Assembly: GCF_019279795.1 (NCBI RefSeq)
Contig: NC_056737.1
Span: forward strand, 40,553,972 to 40,617,971
DNA length: 64,000 bases
Reading direction: 5' to 3'
Origin: Protopterus annectens
Taxonomy: Eukaryota > Chordata > Ceratodontiformes > Protopteridae
A program made the translations under genes and the position numbers. The stretch's first letter is position 1, and the number at the start of each line of letters is the position of its first letter. Below are positions 63,274 through 64,000 of this stretch, in pieces. Under the pieces are notes generated by a model. It was not told the DNA's origin. It was given only the letters and a program-made list of their open reading frames with translations, and made no database searches.

Positions 63274-64000
63274 ATGTCAGACAAAGTTAATAATTGCATT
63301 TCTTGTGGGAAGCAAATACCGCATAAGGATTTTCACTCTTTCTGTATACCTTGCTTAGGGCCAGACCACGACGTCTCGGCCTGCCGTTTTTGTGCTAGGT
63401 TCAACAAGCGCACTATTAAGCGCCAGGCGGAGTTCGCCCTTCATTATTTTGGCAAAAAATTTAATTATATCATGTCGTCAGATACACCGACGCCAGTTTT
63501 AAGCAAAAGACGCAAAGACAAGGACCAACATCCGAGGTCTGCACCGAGTACTGAGACCATGCTTAGGCCGACTACCGGTTCTCCGGTTCTCAGCGAGGTG
63601 CCTACGCAGCCCCTGACTACCGATGAAACTATTTTACAGGTGACTTCAGTACCCGAGGTCGCAGGCTCCTCGGTCTCCATTCCCACTGCAGATACCGATG
63701 CCACTCTTGGCGGGGAAACTGAAAATTTAGTGAGGCCTACCATTTCTGAAGGCGTCTTCAGGCCTACCACCTTCTCTATTAAATCCTTCACTAAATCTAA
63801 AGCTGCCATGAAAACTAAAAAACAGGGTCCTCAGACCTCCTCTCAAGGCCCCATGCCTAAAAAACAGATGCTTAAAATGGCTGAGGATTTGATAACTCCC
63901 ATCAGGGGTTCTCAACCCCCCTCTGACAAAAGACCCAGACTGGAGGAAGACTACCCTTCCTCAGACCAGGCTTCTATTACCTCTGACCATTCTGAGGACC
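63274..64000 (+). CDS. E5 gag-like protein, N-terminal part, open to window end
   Basis: ATG at 63274 after GCCTCAGACCG, the same place as in E1, E2 and E4. No stop over the 242 codons visible. The Cys/His cluster CISCGKQIPHKDFHSFC then CLGPDHDVSACRFC (residues ~8-50) is complete. It is followed by a basic stretch, a Pro/Ser/Thr-rich region and MPKKQMLKMAEDLI, as in E2. Because the frame is unbroken here, E5 may be the youngest copy. A structural Gag role is inferred. Confidence 0.85.
   Translation, partial: MSDKVNNCISCGKQIPHKDFHSFCIPCLGPDHDVSACRFCARFNKRTIKRQAEFALHYFGKKFNYIMSSDTPTPVLSKRRKDKDQHPRSAPSTETMLRPTTGSPVLSEVPTQPLTTDETILQVTSVPEVAGSSVSIPTADTDATLGGETENLVRPTISEGVFRPTTFSIKSFTKSKAAMKTKKQGPQTSSQGPMPKKQMLKMAEDLITPIRGSQPPSDKRPRLEEDYPSSDQASITSDHSED

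Larger units (their letters stand above)
62961..64000 (+). mobile_element. DIRS-type retrotransposon E5, left part (runs off window)
   Basis: Begins ATGTTCATCGTGC with the left ITR and leads into an intact gag start. It belongs to the E2/E3 subfamily. The window ends inside gag. Confidence 0.95.

Noticed and set aside
1-64000. CRISPR arrays, operons or prokaryotic genes
   Set aside because: No regularly spaced identical repeats and no compact gene order. Splice sites, SINEs and LINEs show a vertebrate-type nuclear genome.

Overview
The window is non-coding, repeat-filled DNA from a large-genome vertebrate. It lies mostly inside one roughly 44 kb intron of a host gene on the + strand. Two short exons with proper splice borders (4486-4572 and 48821-48930) encode adjoining pieces resembling the C-terminal region of the eIF2-alpha kinase GCN2 (EIF2AK4). 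That assignment rests on remembered family similarity and needs a search. The wealth of DIRS-type tyrosine-recombinase retrotransposons, CR1-like LINEs and a tRNA-derived SINE would fit a salamander, caecilian or lungfish, but the sequence alone does not settle which.

Layout. Positions ~630-4950 and ~4951-16575 are a tandem duplication of an originally ~4.3 kb block that contains the first exon. The second copy has lost one base in the exon and was swollen by a CR1-like LINE, a 62-bp LINE tail and a complete DIRS element (E1, 8935-14502). The first copy gained a 313-bp hAT-like element. Then come a ~1 kb degenerate minisatellite (16860-17870) and a striking 933-bp chain of palindromes (18514-19446) inserted in a LINE. 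Next is a DIRS element (E3, ~20425-30881) interrupted by a second complete DIRS element (E2, 22293-27814) and by a SINE. Further on are antisense LINE pieces, including a fairly complete CR1-like one (~32090-34745), two old DIRS remnants (35230-38731 and 39160-40425), and another complete DIRS element (E4, 41801-47397). After the second exon lies a minus-strand Ty3/gypsy-class element with both LTRs (50140-61290). Its domain order is gag-integrase-RT-RNase H (Gmr1-like). It carries an RTE-like LINE in one LTR and a 2.9 kb hAT-like element in its RT. The window ends in the start of a fifth DIRS element (E5, from 62961).

How the parts work. Each DIRS element has inverted terminal repeats, an internal complementary region that copies both outer ends, a gag-like ORF, an RT/RNase H/methyltransferase-like ORF and a tyrosine recombinase ORF. 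Left ITRs carry a CRE-like site and a TATA box upstream of gag. All recognisable DIRS insertions lie in the host-gene orientation. Every pol gene seen here is broken by stops or frameshifts, apart from the E1 recombinase, which is nearly intact. No bacterial-type genes, rRNA or functional tRNA genes were seen.
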